DNA from: Chitinophaga silvisoli
GTDB lineage: Bacteria; Bacteroidota; Bacteroidia; Chitinophagales; Chitinophagaceae
DNA length: 64,000 nt
Reading direction: 5' to 3'
Assembly (NCBI RefSeq): GCF_003412465.1
Contig: NZ_QTJV01000010.1
Location: 310,001-374,000 of the forward strand
In this document: one piece after another, positions 1-7,445 of the stretch
Position numbering within the stretch: position 1 is the first letter of the stretch
Layout of the letters: each line of letters opens with the position of its first letter
Notes under the pieces: generated by a model
The model's database searches: none
What the model was told of the DNA's origin: nothing
What the model saw: the letters and a program-made list of their open reading frames with translations, nothing else
Translations under genes and position numbers: made by a program

Positions 1-247
1 CAATGTGATGTATCTGTCCTGGATAAGAAAGAAACACGTGCCGGTCACGCAGCCGGATCTTTTCAAAATCGACTTCCATTACAATTTCTCCTTTGTCGAC
101 CAGCACACATTGATAAAAATCGTGCCGGTGGGGCTGCGACATCTCGTAAACGGGATGATGGAGTTTCCGGATGCCCATGGGCTGTATATAGACACCCGAA
201 AACCAATCATCCATGCTGTGAACCGGTATTTGTGTTTTTTTCTTCAT
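1..247 (-). CDS. AraC-family transcriptional regulator, N-terminal part (cut by window edge)
   Basis: Reading the minus strand from the ATG at 247 gives an open frame of 82 codons running off the window. It begins MKKKTQIPVHSMDDW and contains the cupin-like effector-domain pattern of AraC regulators (QPHRHDFYQ, then VLVDKGEIVMEVDFEKI and a YPGQIHHI stretch). The DNA-binding HTH lies beyond the window. It starts 32 nt after the stop of the PobA-like monooxygenase on the same strand, so the two are probably co-transcribed. AraC-type PobR regulators next to pobA are known in proteobacteria, which suggests but does not prove that this one controls aromatic hydroxylation. Confidence 0.75.
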   Translation of the reverse strand, partial: MKKKTQIPVHSMDDWFSGVYIQPMGIRKLHHPVYEMSQPHRHDFYQCVLVDKGEIVMEVDFEKIRLRDRHVFLSYPGQIHHI

Positions 248-279
248 CTTATCTAACAGCAATATCGGTTATTAATCCG

Positions 280-1452
280 CTAGTTCGTTCCTCCCTGATA
301 TTCCATATGCAATCGGGCTGCTGTAGCAGAATGGAAGAGGTTATCCAGGCGGGCGCGGGCGACCATCTGCCGGAATTCCCCATGCAAGGTCGGATCACCT
401 GCATCATGCATGGTATCAGCCATCCATAATGCAAAATCCTGGTAATTCCATATATGCGTCAGGCAAGTATCAGAATAACGTTCCAGGGCAGTTATGTCAT
501 GTTCCTTCACCGCTTTGATCAGCGCCTGCGCCAGCACCTCTACATCATACAAACCAAGATTCATACCCTTGGCACTTACCGGGGGAACGATGTGAGCGGC
601 ATCCCCGGCAAGGAAAAGATGATTGTACTGCATGGGTGAATAAACGACTGACCGGAAAGGTACGAACTCAATATTATGAATATGGGCGTTTTTAACAGAA
701 CTGTCGCCAATTCTTAATCTGATCTCATCCCAGATCCGCTCATCAGGCCAATCCGTGGCATTGTCGCTCAACGCACATTGCAGATAATACCGGCTTCTTT
801 GTGGACCTCGCGGAAGTTGGGCCGCAAAGCCATGTTTGCTGATAGCCATGATTGGATAACCAGTTACAGGCGCTTCGACCAGGGCAGCCAGCCATGCATA
901 ACCATACTCATAGCTGTACTTTGTCAGAACACCTTCAGGAATAGATGAGCGGCTGATGCCCCGATCTGCATCGCACCCCACGATATAATCGCAGGTAACC
1001 TGATGCTGACCGCTTTCGTCGGTATATGTAACCTGCGGACGCTCATTTTTCTCGTTCCTTATGATTACATCGGCAACCTCGAACCTGATGTCACCTGCTG
1101 TTACATCGATCAGGTCGCGTAATAAATTATTGACCAGCATCTGCTGGGTACAGAACAAACTCTGCGTCCCATTGTCGTTGCCTTCATTGCTGATAAACAG
1201 CCGGGGCGAGCCGTTGAGGCGGTATTCAATGGCGTATGCAGCCGGCCCGCTAAGCAGTTTGTCTGCAAGGCCCCAATCTTTAAACATTTTCACCGCACGG
1301 GAATCAATTACTCCGGCGCGCTGACGGGTTTCGATATAGGCACGGTCACGCCTTTCCAATACAATACAATGTATTCCCGATTTTTGCAGAAAAGTGGCGA
1401 GTGTTAATCCGCAGACACCGGCTCCTATAATGACTACTTTAGTTTCTTCCAT
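280..1452 (-). CDS. FAD-dependent aromatic monooxygenase, 4-hydroxybenzoate 3-monooxygenase-like
   Basis: A 390-residue class A flavin monooxygenase, the normal length for p-hydroxybenzoate hydroxylase. Visible motifs: N-terminal dinucleotide-binding VVIIGAGVCGLTLA, a QRAGVID stretch like the IRAGVLE of PobA, the central DYIVGCDADRGISR (DG-type motif, PobA reads CDGFHGISR), SRYYLQ, and the FAD-ribityl GD motif LFLAGDAAHIVPPVSAKGMN. Similarity to PobA extends along the whole chain. The reaction would be NAD(P)H- and O2-dependent ring hydroxylation. The frame is open to an earlier ATG at 1515, but the start at 1452 places the Rossmann motif at the terminus as in the family and lies after a promoter-like palindrome. 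The exact substrate is uncertain. Confidence 0.85.
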   Translation of the reverse strand: MEETKVVIIGAGVCGLTLATFLQKSGIHCIVLERRDRAYIETRQRAGVIDSRAVKMFKDWGLADKLLSGPAAYAIEYRLNGSPRLFISNEGNDNGTQSLFCTQQMLVNNLLRDLIDVTAGDIRFEVADVIIRNEKNERPQVTYTDESGQHQVTCDYIVGCDADRGISRSSIPEGVLTKYSYEYGYAWLAALVEAPVTGYPIMAISKHGFAAQLPRGPQRSRYYLQCALSDNATDWPDERIWDEIRLRIGDSSVKNAHIHNIEFVPFRSVVYSPMQYNHLFLAGDAAHIVPPVSAKGMNLGLYDVEVLAQALIKAVKEHDITALERYSDTCLTHIWNYQDFALWMADTMHDAGDPTLHGEFRQMVARARLDNLFHSATAARLHMEYQGGTN

Positions 1453-1478
1453 TTTATTATTGATCTGTTTACAAGAAT

Positions 1479-1494
1479 GCGAATGATAATTCGC
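1479..1494. promoter_or_regulatory. 16-bp palindrome in the monooxygenase promoter region
   Basis: Perfect inverted repeat GCGAAT-GATA-ATTCGC centred about 35 nt upstream of the chosen monooxygenase start at 1452. On the minus strand a TTTG lies just before it and a weak TTCTTG just after, so the palindrome would sit between -33 and -7 promoter elements. The position suits a repressor operator, but no cognate factor is identified. Confidence 0.35.
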
Positions 1495-1515
1495 GTACAA
1501 AGGTCGCGGAACCAT

Positions 1516-2113
1516 AGATCAATTTGGTTAACAGAATACGGAAATAGGTGGAGGATCCGCGGAATCTTCAGACATGGGGTTTTGTTTCGATGCGGTAGAC
1601 TGTCTTGTGCCGACGGTGATTAAGATTTTGTGTTAACTTAGATGATACGTTTTGTTTAATCGGGTTCAATGGTGTTAACTTAAACTGCAATTCAGTTTAT
1701 CGGAAGGCAGTCTTGTTGCAATTTCTATCGAGGTTCATTGAAAAAACTACTAAAGGTATAAAAATCTTCTATGCATAAACGTAATGCCGCTGCTTTCTGA
1801 TCCATTCGCTCCATTTCTATTATTACCAGCATTGCATCTGCGTGTTAATGATGATCAGTGATCATTAGGTCAATCCTTATTAACGAATTTTATGGGCATG
1901 CTTTTACATAATCCCGACTTCCAACGGTAACCAAGGCAATCTTATTTGTTATAGTCATATTTATTATTGACGTTAAACTTTTAATGGTCGGATATGGTCA
2001 TTTCGCAGACGGTTTAACAACATCTTTGTTGCGGTTAAACTTACATTATTAGTACCCCAGGTCTCGAATTGTTCGTTAACTACCAATTGAAAGGTCCTTT
2101 GTCATTGTGTATA
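1516..2113. other. 600-bp intergenic region with possible gene debris
   Basis: AT-rich, no long frame. It holds an inverted repeat AAACTG-CAATT-CAGTTT near 1682-1698 and one short coding-like frame on the minus strand (1725-1832, listed separately). The rest shows no recognisable gene, RNA or transposon end. The length is unusual beside the tightly spaced genes around it and fits decayed sequence. Confidence 0.4.
1725..1832 (-). CDS. possible 35-residue ORF or gene remnant
   Basis: The minus strand encodes MLVIIEMERMDQKAAALR and continues to CIEDFYTFSSFFNEPR before a TAG stop. The composition (helical, Met/Glu/Lys rich) is protein-like rather than random. An in-frame TAA lies six codons upstream of the Met, so it cannot extend. 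It may be the tail of a decayed gene. No function is recognised. Confidence 0.2.
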   Translation of the reverse strand: MLVIIEMERMDQKAAALRLCIEDFYTFSSFFNEPR

Positions 2114-2866
2114 CTAAAATTTTAATGATTCTGGTTTGTTATTCAGTATCAAATATTTATTAACTCCCTTTTTTAGTTCAAGTATATTTTCTTTAAAAGG
2201 TTCATTACTCATTATCATTAAGTCATTTTGATCAAATTCTTTTTCAAAACGTTTAAATGCGGCCCTTTCATTTATTGGGTATTGGGGCATCAATGCGGCT
2301 TTCTCAGAGACCAGCGCCCGAAAAGACTTTGCGACAATATAATATGCCTCCGTTGATATATAGGCACTATCTTTTAAATTATTGACTCGAAATAAAGCGA
2401 TTGATAATGGTATAGAATCACCATTTATCGCACTTAATGTGTTATTAAGATAAGTGAAAGCAGTCAGTTGCTTGTCACACAGATCTGCTATCTCCACTAC
2501 ATCTTCTTTGCTCCAGGGAATTGTAGTTATTTCTCCTCCTATGTCATTAGGACTTTTATATCCAGCTTCTATTCTATTTAGATCTATTTCAATAAATGCA
2601 ATTGATTCGCTACTACCAGCGCTTTTATATCTAGATAGAAAGGCCTGAAGGGTTGCAATTGAACTTTGTGTATATTGACCCTGTATATAGTGCAGTTTTT
2701 GATCATCTTTAAGAATAGATCTTAAATTAATGAAAGAGATATAGGTAATATAAATACTACCCCATGTATACTTCTCTTTTAAATTTTTCAGCTTTGCTTC
2801 ATTTATTTGACAGAAGCTTTTAACCGTTACGAACCCCAAAATAATAAATATCATAATACTTCTCAT
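2114..2866 (-). CDS. secreted protein of unknown function
   Basis: A 250-residue protein with an N-terminal hydrophobic segment MRSIMIFIILGFVTVKSFCQ that looks like a Sec signal, either cleaved after CQ or possibly lipidated at the Cys. The mature part is mixed, rich in Lys, Glu and Ser, with no motif I recognise. It begins 3 nt after the end of the gene at 2870-3409 and is very probably translated from the same mRNA, so a joint envelope role is likely. Its base composition is more AT-rich than the glycoside hydrolase genes nearby, as is that of its partner, which may hint at horizontal origin. Confidence 0.65.
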   Translation of the reverse strand: MRSIMIFIILGFVTVKSFCQINEAKLKNLKEKYTWGSIYITYISFINLRSILKDDQKLHYIQGQYTQSSIATLQAFLSRYKSAGSSESIAFIEIDLNRIEAGYKSPNDIGGEITTIPWSKEDVVEIADLCDKQLTAFTYLNNTLSAINGDSIPLSIALFRVNNLKDSAYISTEAYYIVAKSFRALVSEKAALMPQYPINERAAFKRFEKEFDQNDLMIMSNEPFKENILELKKGVNKYLILNNKPESLKF

Positions 2867-2869
2867 AGA

Positions 2870-3409
2870 TCAGTGGTTTGCTTTCAGATCTTTTCCCAGG
2901 ACTAATTTGGAGGTTCTGCTCCCGGAATAAGTGATGTCTCCAACATATAAGGGGCCTGTTGGTGATTTTTTTATCTGAACTTCTGCCTTTCCAACTTGTT
3001 CAGGAAAAACTGCAATAAAATTATTCCCATCTATAAATTTCGTGATTGTTAACCCATTAGGCGTTGGAGGTATCTTCAATGCATCTTTCCAATCTAAAAA
3101 CACAGGTTCATTATGCTCATCGAATACCTGAAAAACAGCAATTTTTTCTTCTGCCTTTGAAAGGTGATTGAGTAATACCAATGCTCCAAAACAAATAGCA
3201 CACCCTCCCGCCGTTGTAAAAACAAAACCTGGTAATTTCAATTGAAAACGTGAGCTTGCTTCTACTCCTAATAGCAGACTTGGTAAAAAACATATGAGGA
3301 AATATAGTATTATTCTGGGAGCTGGTGCATATACGAGCCCAGGGGATAGCGCTACATAAATGCCGAGCATCAATATTGCTATAATTGCAATAATTCTAAT
3401 TGTGTTCAT
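2870..3409 (-). CDS. membrane protein of unknown function, three TM helices plus soluble C-terminal domain
   Basis: A 179-residue protein. Three hydrophobic stretches are visible at about residues 4-24, 33-50 and 63-82, followed by a soluble domain of about 95 residues rich in beta-prone sequence (VFQVFDEHNEPVFLDW, GLTITKF, NNFIAVFPEQVG). It is the first gene of a two-gene unit with the secreted protein at 2114-2866. A small hairpin (3421-3443) sits just upstream of its ATG. No family is recognised. The C-terminal domain is probably periplasmic, but topology is inferred from hydrophobicity only. Confidence 0.6.
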   Translation of the reverse strand: MNTIRIIAIIAILMLGIYVALSPGLVYAPAPRIILYFLICFLPSLLLGVEASSRFQLKLPGFVFTTAGGCAICFGALVLLNHLSKAEEKIAVFQVFDEHNEPVFLDWKDALKIPPTPNGLTITKFIDGNNFIAVFPEQVGKAEVQIKKSPTGPLYVGDITYSGSRTSKLVLGKDLKANH

Positions 3410-3420
3410 AACATCTTAAA

Positions 3421-3443
3421 TTCGGGGTACTTTAATACCCGAA
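3421..3443. promoter_or_regulatory. small hairpin upstream of the 2870-3409 gene
   Basis: TTCGGG and CCCGAA arms enclose a short AT-rich loop, 11 nt from the ATG at 3409. It has no T-run on the minus strand, so a terminator is unlikely. It could be an operator, an mRNA leader hairpin, or the outer end of the neighbouring transposon remnant. Confidence 0.25.
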
Positions 3444-3629
3444 GTTGTAGCTTTTGGATTTAACTAACAATACCCACTAGTTTGTATTTTTCGTCTCTCA
3501 ATTGGGTTATAAATTTACTTCAACAAAACAAAGGCTGCCCAATAAGAAGGGTTTACCATATTTATTTCTGCATAAACCCCTTCCATAGCACTCCTCGATT
3601 TTTTCGTATAAAATACCATATGTACATCC

Positions 3630-4185
3630 CAATTTTACGTCACCAGGGTCTTAAATATCCTTTGCGTATTAATCATCGTTGGCAAACTTGGAGGAAAAAA
3701 ATATTGCTATAGATCAGGCCAATGGACAAGGGGGTGCTTATCAACCTGATATTTTGCCCAATGAAGATAGTGCTAAGCAACTCCTGGCTCGAAGCCGTTA
3801 CTTATTATTTAAGCACCTGAAGCATGGACACGCGAACAGAGACAAAGAGCCGAGCAATTGTTTACCAGATATCCCATCATTCATAAAGGGTATCAATTAT
3901 CATTGCATTTAGGAGAAGTTTTTCGCCATTGTACGAGTAAAGAACAGGCTTTTAAGAATTGGGATTATTGAATGACTATGTAAGGAGGCATGCCTGCCTT
4001 CGTTTAAAACCCTTGCCAGAACCATCCAACACCATTTTCTGGTCATCCTTAATTTTTTCAACAACAGGGCCACCAATGCGTTAGGAGAGTCATTTAATGC
4101 GAAGATCAAAGCGTTTAGAAATGCGATGAGAGGGGTTAGAGATGTAGAATTCTTCCTGTTCAGGTTATCTGAAATTTATGCTTAA
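3630..4185 (+). pseudogene. decayed ISL3-family transposase (C-terminal half)
   Basis: Joined across frameshifts, the plus strand reads as the C-terminal half of an ISL3 DDE transposase. Recognisable pieces are RINHRWQ near 3665, then IAIDQANGQG with QPDILPNEDSAKQLLARSRY in another frame from about 3700, then TREQRQRAEQLF, CTSKEQAFKNW, a stop, and finally SFKTLARTIQ followed by LNFFNNRATNALGESFNAK, GVRDVEFFLFRLSEIYA and a TAA at 4183-4185. At least two frameshifts and one internal stop make it inactive. The N-terminal half is absent or unrecognisable, and I could not define terminal inverted repeats. It lies beside tRNA-Leu. Confidence 0.8.
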
Positions 4186-4272
4186 CATCACAAATCCCCT
4201 AGGAATTCAACTTGATCCCTGGTCCGCAAATGATTTATTAGCCACCCGAAATGCATTAATTACCAAAATAAA

Positions 4273-4304
4273 AAAGCGAAAACTACTTTCGTAATTTTCG
4301 CTTT
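4273..4304 (-). terminator. intrinsic terminator after tRNA-Leu
   Basis: Arms AAAGCGAAAA and TTTTCGCTTT enclose a 12-nt loop, directly downstream of tRNA-Leu on the minus strand and followed by a T-rich stretch. Confidence 0.65.
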
Positions 4305-4310
4305 AGTTCG

Positions 4311-4394
4311 TGCGGAAGAGGAGATTCGAACTCCCAAGCCCTTTCAGGCACTACCACCTCAAAGTAGCGCGTCTACCAATTTCGCCACCTCCGC
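4311..4394 (-). tRNA. tRNA-Leu (anticodon GAG)
   Basis: An 84-nt class II tRNA on the minus strand. The acceptor stem GCGGAGG pairs with CTTCCGC and discriminator A is present. The D-arm has AATTGGTAGACGC. The anticodon stem CTACT/GGTAG encloses loop TTGAGGT, giving anticodon GAG. There is a long variable arm (GTGCCTGAAAGGGCTT) and a T-arm with GTTCGAATC. The 3' CCA is not encoded. It would read CUC and CUU codons. It sits between an IS remnant and a histidine kinase gene, and tRNA genes are common insertion sites. Confidence 0.95.
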
Positions 4395-4475
4395 ATCTTT
4401 GAAGGAGTGCAAATATATAATCTTTTTAAAAACCAACAAATTTAATTACAAATTTTTCTGCCCACCCCGCCATTT

Positions 4476-5624
4476 TTATTTCCTCAACCAGATCCTAAAC
4501 GTCGTTCCCTTCCCCAACTCTGACCACTTCACCGTCAATCTCCCCTTATGATACTCATCTATGATCCGCTTCGCCAACGACAACCCTAATCCCCAGCCTC
4601 GCTTCTTCGTACTAAACCCCGGCTTAAACACCTTCTCAAAATTCGCTTTCGGAATCCCCTTCCCCGTATCCGTAATATCTATAATCAAATGCGCAGGATG
4701 ACTCTCAATAAAAATATCAATACTTCCCTTTCCCTCCATCGCATCCAACGCATTCTTCAACAAATTCTCTATCACCCAGTCAAACAACGACGGCGAAATC
4801 ATCGCCGGCATCTCATGTTCCTGCGTATGCATCGTAAACACCACCTTCTGCGGTGCCCTCTTCTTAATGTACTGCATCATATTACTCACCTGCTGTATCA
4901 CATCCCGCTCTTCCAGCTGAGGTACACTACCGATCTTGGAAAAACGCTCCGTAATCAGTTTCAGTCTGTCCACATCCTTCGTCAACTCCGTCGCCATCAG
5001 CTCGTTGCCCTCCGTTTCTTTGAGCAGCTCGATCCAGGCTTCTATAGAAGAGAGGGGAGTCCCCAACTGGTGTGCCGTCTCCTTTGCCATCCCCACCCAT
5101 ACAAGATTCTGGACCGCACGGTTAGAGGAGGACAAGGCAATCAGCATAATACTCACAAACAAGGCTACCACCATCAATTGTATATATGGATAATAGCGAA
5201 CCTGTTTGAGAATCAGCGAGTCACCATAATAAATGTAGTTGTACAAATTATTCCGGGCATCGATCTCCATGATGAAGGGACGGTGTTGCTTTCTGAATGT
5301 ATTTAATTCATCTTCAATGTATTGTGGGTTATGTGAGATCCGAACCGTATCCAGGTTGCGGGAGTCGATAATATGCCCCTCCCGGTCCGTGATAATCACA
5401 GGAATGGTGGTATTGTTAGTAATGATCTCTACCGCAAGGTTCAGGTTTGCCTCATCAGGTGCCTGTAATAACTCTCTGTTGGCCGCCACCCATGTAGCCA
5501 CCTTACGGGTTTCTTCGTCTTCGATCTTACGTGCCAGACTGCTTACATACCAGATAGTACCCACGATAATGAGTACCGCCGCAGTGACCAGCAGGAATTT
5601 CCAGCCTATGAACTGTTTGAACAT
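4476..5624 (-). CDS. two-TM sensor histidine kinase
   Basis: A 382-residue kinase when started at the ATG at 5624 (MFKQFIGWKF); an ATG at 5654 is possible but would add a non-hydrophobic extension. TM helices at about 7-29 and 147-166 enclose a short extracytoplasmic sensor. The H-box is KETAHQLGTPLSS with phospho-acceptor His about 185. The ATPase domain shows NALDAMEG (N box), DTGKGIP (G1) and GWGLGLSLAKRI (G2). HQLGTPLS-type kinases are common orphans in Bacteroidota. No response regulator is adjacent. The divergent neighbour is a glycosyltransferase, so a link to surface glycans is possible but unproven. Confidence 0.88.
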   Translation of the reverse strand: MFKQFIGWKFLLVTAAVLIIVGTIWYVSSLARKIEDEETRKVATWVAANRELLQAPDEANLNLAVEIITNNTTIPVIITDREGHIIDSRNLDTVRISHNPQYIEDELNTFRKQHRPFIMEIDARNNLYNYIYYGDSLILKQVRYYPYIQLMVVALFVSIMLIALSSSNRAVQNLVWVGMAKETAHQLGTPLSSIEAWIELLKETEGNELMATELTKDVDRLKLITERFSKIGSVPQLEERDVIQQVSNMMQYIKKRAPQKVVFTMHTQEHEMPAMISPSLFDWVIENLLKNALDAMEGKGSIDIFIESHPAHLIIDITDTGKGIPKANFEKVFKPGFSTKKRGWGLGLSLAKRIIDEYHKGRLTVKWSELGKGTTFRIWLRK

Positions 5625-5753
5625 ATGAGGATCGAATTTAAGCAATAAGCACAAAATGTTTGAGCAATAAGGACAAAATGACCCTTACACACTTGTGTAT
5701 TTTTCGCATATTTGCAACGCTAAATATATTACTCACGTATAATACTGAATCTA

Positions 5754-6782
5754 TTGTCTGGAGCACCATCGGTAGCAGTTGTCATCCTGAATTGGAACGG
5801 ACGTAAGTTTCTGGAAGATTTTCTGCCTTCCGTATGCAGGTCAACTTATGAGAACCTGCAGTTATACGTAGCAGACAATGCTTCCACGGATGATAGCGTG
5901 GCTTATGTACGCGAGAATTTTCCCGCTGTAAAAATTATTCAGAATACTACTAATAACGGGTTTGCCGGGGGATATAACGAAGCCCTGCAACATGTGCAGG
6001 CAGATATCTATGTATTGCTGAACCAGGATGTGGAAGTGGAGCCGGGTTGGATTGAGCCTGTTGTCGCATTAATGAGGAGAGATTACCATGTAGCAGCCTG
6101 TCAGCCGAAGCTGAGAGCCTATTATAATAAGCCGGAGTTTGAGTATGCCGGTGCTGCGGGTGGATGGATGGATATCCTGGGCTATACCTTTTGCCGGGGC
6201 CGTATCCTGTATACAACCGAAACGGACGAAGGGCAGTACGATGATGAACAGGATATCTTCTGGGCTACAGGTGCTGCATTATTCATACGTTCTTCCTGTT
6301 TTCATGAGGTAGGTGGTTTTGATGCCGATTTCTTTGCGCATATGGAAGAGGTGGATTTGTGCTGGCGCCTGAAACGGGCTGGTTACAGGATCTGTTATTG
6401 TCCCGAATCAATTGTATATCACGTAGGAGGGGGGAGCCTGCCGCAGGGAAATCCGAGAAAGGTCTACCTGAATTTCAGGAATAACCTGATGATGTTGTGG
6501 AAGAACCTGCATCCGCATGATAGATGGATCGTACTTTTCCAACGCTTTTTCCTGGATGTGCTGGCAGGGGTGAAGAGCCTGGTGGCCGGAAAACCGAAAG
6601 ATATGAAGGCGATTTACAAAGCTTATGTAGACTATCTCCGCTGGCGCAGGAAGTATACAGGAGAAAAGCACCCCTTGCCACAGAAGAAGTTGCTGGGCAT
6701 GACCGGGGTGTTCCACGGTATCATGATCTGGAGGTATTATTTCCTGAACAGGAAGACTTTCAGAACTTTGGAAAAAGAGTAA
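5754..6782 (+). CDS. family 2 glycosyltransferase (rhamnosyltransferase-like)
   Basis: A 342-residue cytoplasmic GT-A fold enzyme. Motifs: VAVVILNWNGRKFLEDFL, ADNASTDDS, NNGFAGGYNEAL, LLNQDVEVEPGW (the DxD-like metal site), GAALFIRSSCFHEVGGFD and HMEEVDLCWRLKRAGY, typical of WbbL/rhamnosyl-type GT2 enzymes acting on lipid-linked sugars. There is no TM domain. No ATG is available near the N-terminus: an in-frame stop lies at 5721-5723 and the first plausible start is a TTG at 5754. Upstream is divergent to the histidine kinase. The sugar and acceptor cannot be read from sequence. Confidence 0.85.
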   Translation: MSGAPSVAVVILNWNGRKFLEDFLPSVCRSTYENLQLYVADNASTDDSVAYVRENFPAVKIIQNTTNNGFAGGYNEALQHVQADIYVLLNQDVEVEPGWIEPVVALMRRDYHVAACQPKLRAYYNKPEFEYAGAAGGWMDILGYTFCRGRILYTTETDEGQYDDEQDIFWATGAALFIRSSCFHEVGGFDADFFAHMEEVDLCWRLKRAGYRICYCPESIVYHVGGGSLPQGNPRKVYLNFRNNLMMLWKNLHPHDRWIVLFQRFFLDVLAGVKSLVAGKPKDMKAIYKAYVDYLRWRRKYTGEKHPLPQKKLLGMTGVFHGIMIWRYYFLNRKTFRTLEKE

Positions 6783-6802
6783 GGGAATTGTAAAAATTTA
6801 CT

Positions 6803-6833
6803 TTGATTTTCATTTGACATGATGTAAGTTTGC
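6803..6833 (+). promoter_or_regulatory. Bacteroidota-type sigma promoter
   Basis: TTTG at 6803-6806, a 19-nt spacer, then TAAGTTTG at 6826-6833: an exact match to the TTTG/TAnnTTTG consensus of Bacteroidota housekeeping promoters. It lies 18 nt before the ATG of the small membrane protein gene at 6852. Confidence 0.8.
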
Positions 6834-6851
6834 AATGCGAAATACATAGAT

Positions 6852-7052
6852 ATGGAAAATAATACTGTTGTAAACAAGAATGACTTTACCAATAACTGGG
6901 TGTCGTCTTCCAGATTTTTATTTTATATAAGCATTTTCTGCTTTTTGTCTTTTGTCCTGGGAGGTTGCTACCAATTGTATAAACACCGTTATCCTGGTAA
7001 GCCTGAAGTAAATGTTCCAGAAAACACGCTTTATAATCCTAAGTACAAGTAA
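6852..7052 (+). CDS. small single-pass membrane protein, unknown function
   Basis: A 66-residue protein with a hydrophilic N-terminus (MENNTVVNKNDFTNNWVSSS), one TM helix at about residues 21-42 (FLFYISIFCFLSFVLGG) and a basic, Pro-rich tail (KHRYPGKPEVNVPENTLYNP). It is a monocistronic unit with a consensus promoter at 6803-6833 and a strong terminator at 7073, which is good evidence that it is a real gene in spite of its size. The family is not recognised. A Cys follows the helix, but it is too deep for a lipobox. Confidence 0.75.
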   Translation: MENNTVVNKNDFTNNWVSSSRFLFYISIFCFLSFVLGGCYQLYKHRYPGKPEVNVPENTLYNPKYK

Positions 7053-7072
7053 GGATTTTATCATATTGAGAG

Positions 7073-7102
7073 AGCCTTCCGGTCAAACCGGAAGGCTTTT
7101 TT
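7073..7102 (+). terminator. intrinsic terminator of the small membrane protein gene
   Basis: Perfect 11-bp arms AGCCTTCCGGT / ACCGGAAGGCT around a CAA loop, followed by TTTTTT. Confidence 0.9.
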
Positions 7103-7111
7103 AGTTTAAAA

Positions 7112-7146
7112 AAAACCGCATTCGCCATAGGCCAATGCGGTTTTTT
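7112..7146. terminator. second hairpin, probably bidirectional terminator
   Basis: AAAACCGCATT and AATGCGGTTTT arms flank a loop with a further CC/GG pairing. There is an A-run on the left and a T-run on the right, so it can act in both directions, backing up the terminator at 7073 and insulating tRNA-Gly. Confidence 0.75.
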
Positions 7147-7224
7147 CATGTAGTGTGAATGGCAGCTGAAATGCAATGCTAACAAGCCATAGATAGAAAA
7201 CTATCACCCGGCTGAAAACAAAAA

Positions 7225-7250
7225 AGCCTGATAAGATTACTTATCAGGCT
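7225..7250 (-). terminator. intrinsic terminator after tRNA-Gly
   Basis: 11-bp arms AGCCTGATAAG / CTTATCAGGCT around a 4-nt loop. On the minus strand it is followed by TTTTTTG and lies 10 nt beyond the tRNA. Confidence 0.85.
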
Positions 7251-7260
7251 TCTACCTCTG

Positions 7261-7333
<73 letters not shown>

Positions 7334-7445
7334 TTGTGTTTTTTAAGAGCTTTTTTCCGTTTTCGCTTCACTGTGGTTGCGATTGGGATTGCAAATGTAC
7401 GAATTGTTTTTAATCCACCAAATATTCGCCAATTATTTTTAAAAA

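Noticed and set aside
5-256. 83-codon plus-strand frame at the window start
   Set aside because: Shadow of the AraC-type gene on the minus strand, whose translation shows family motifs.
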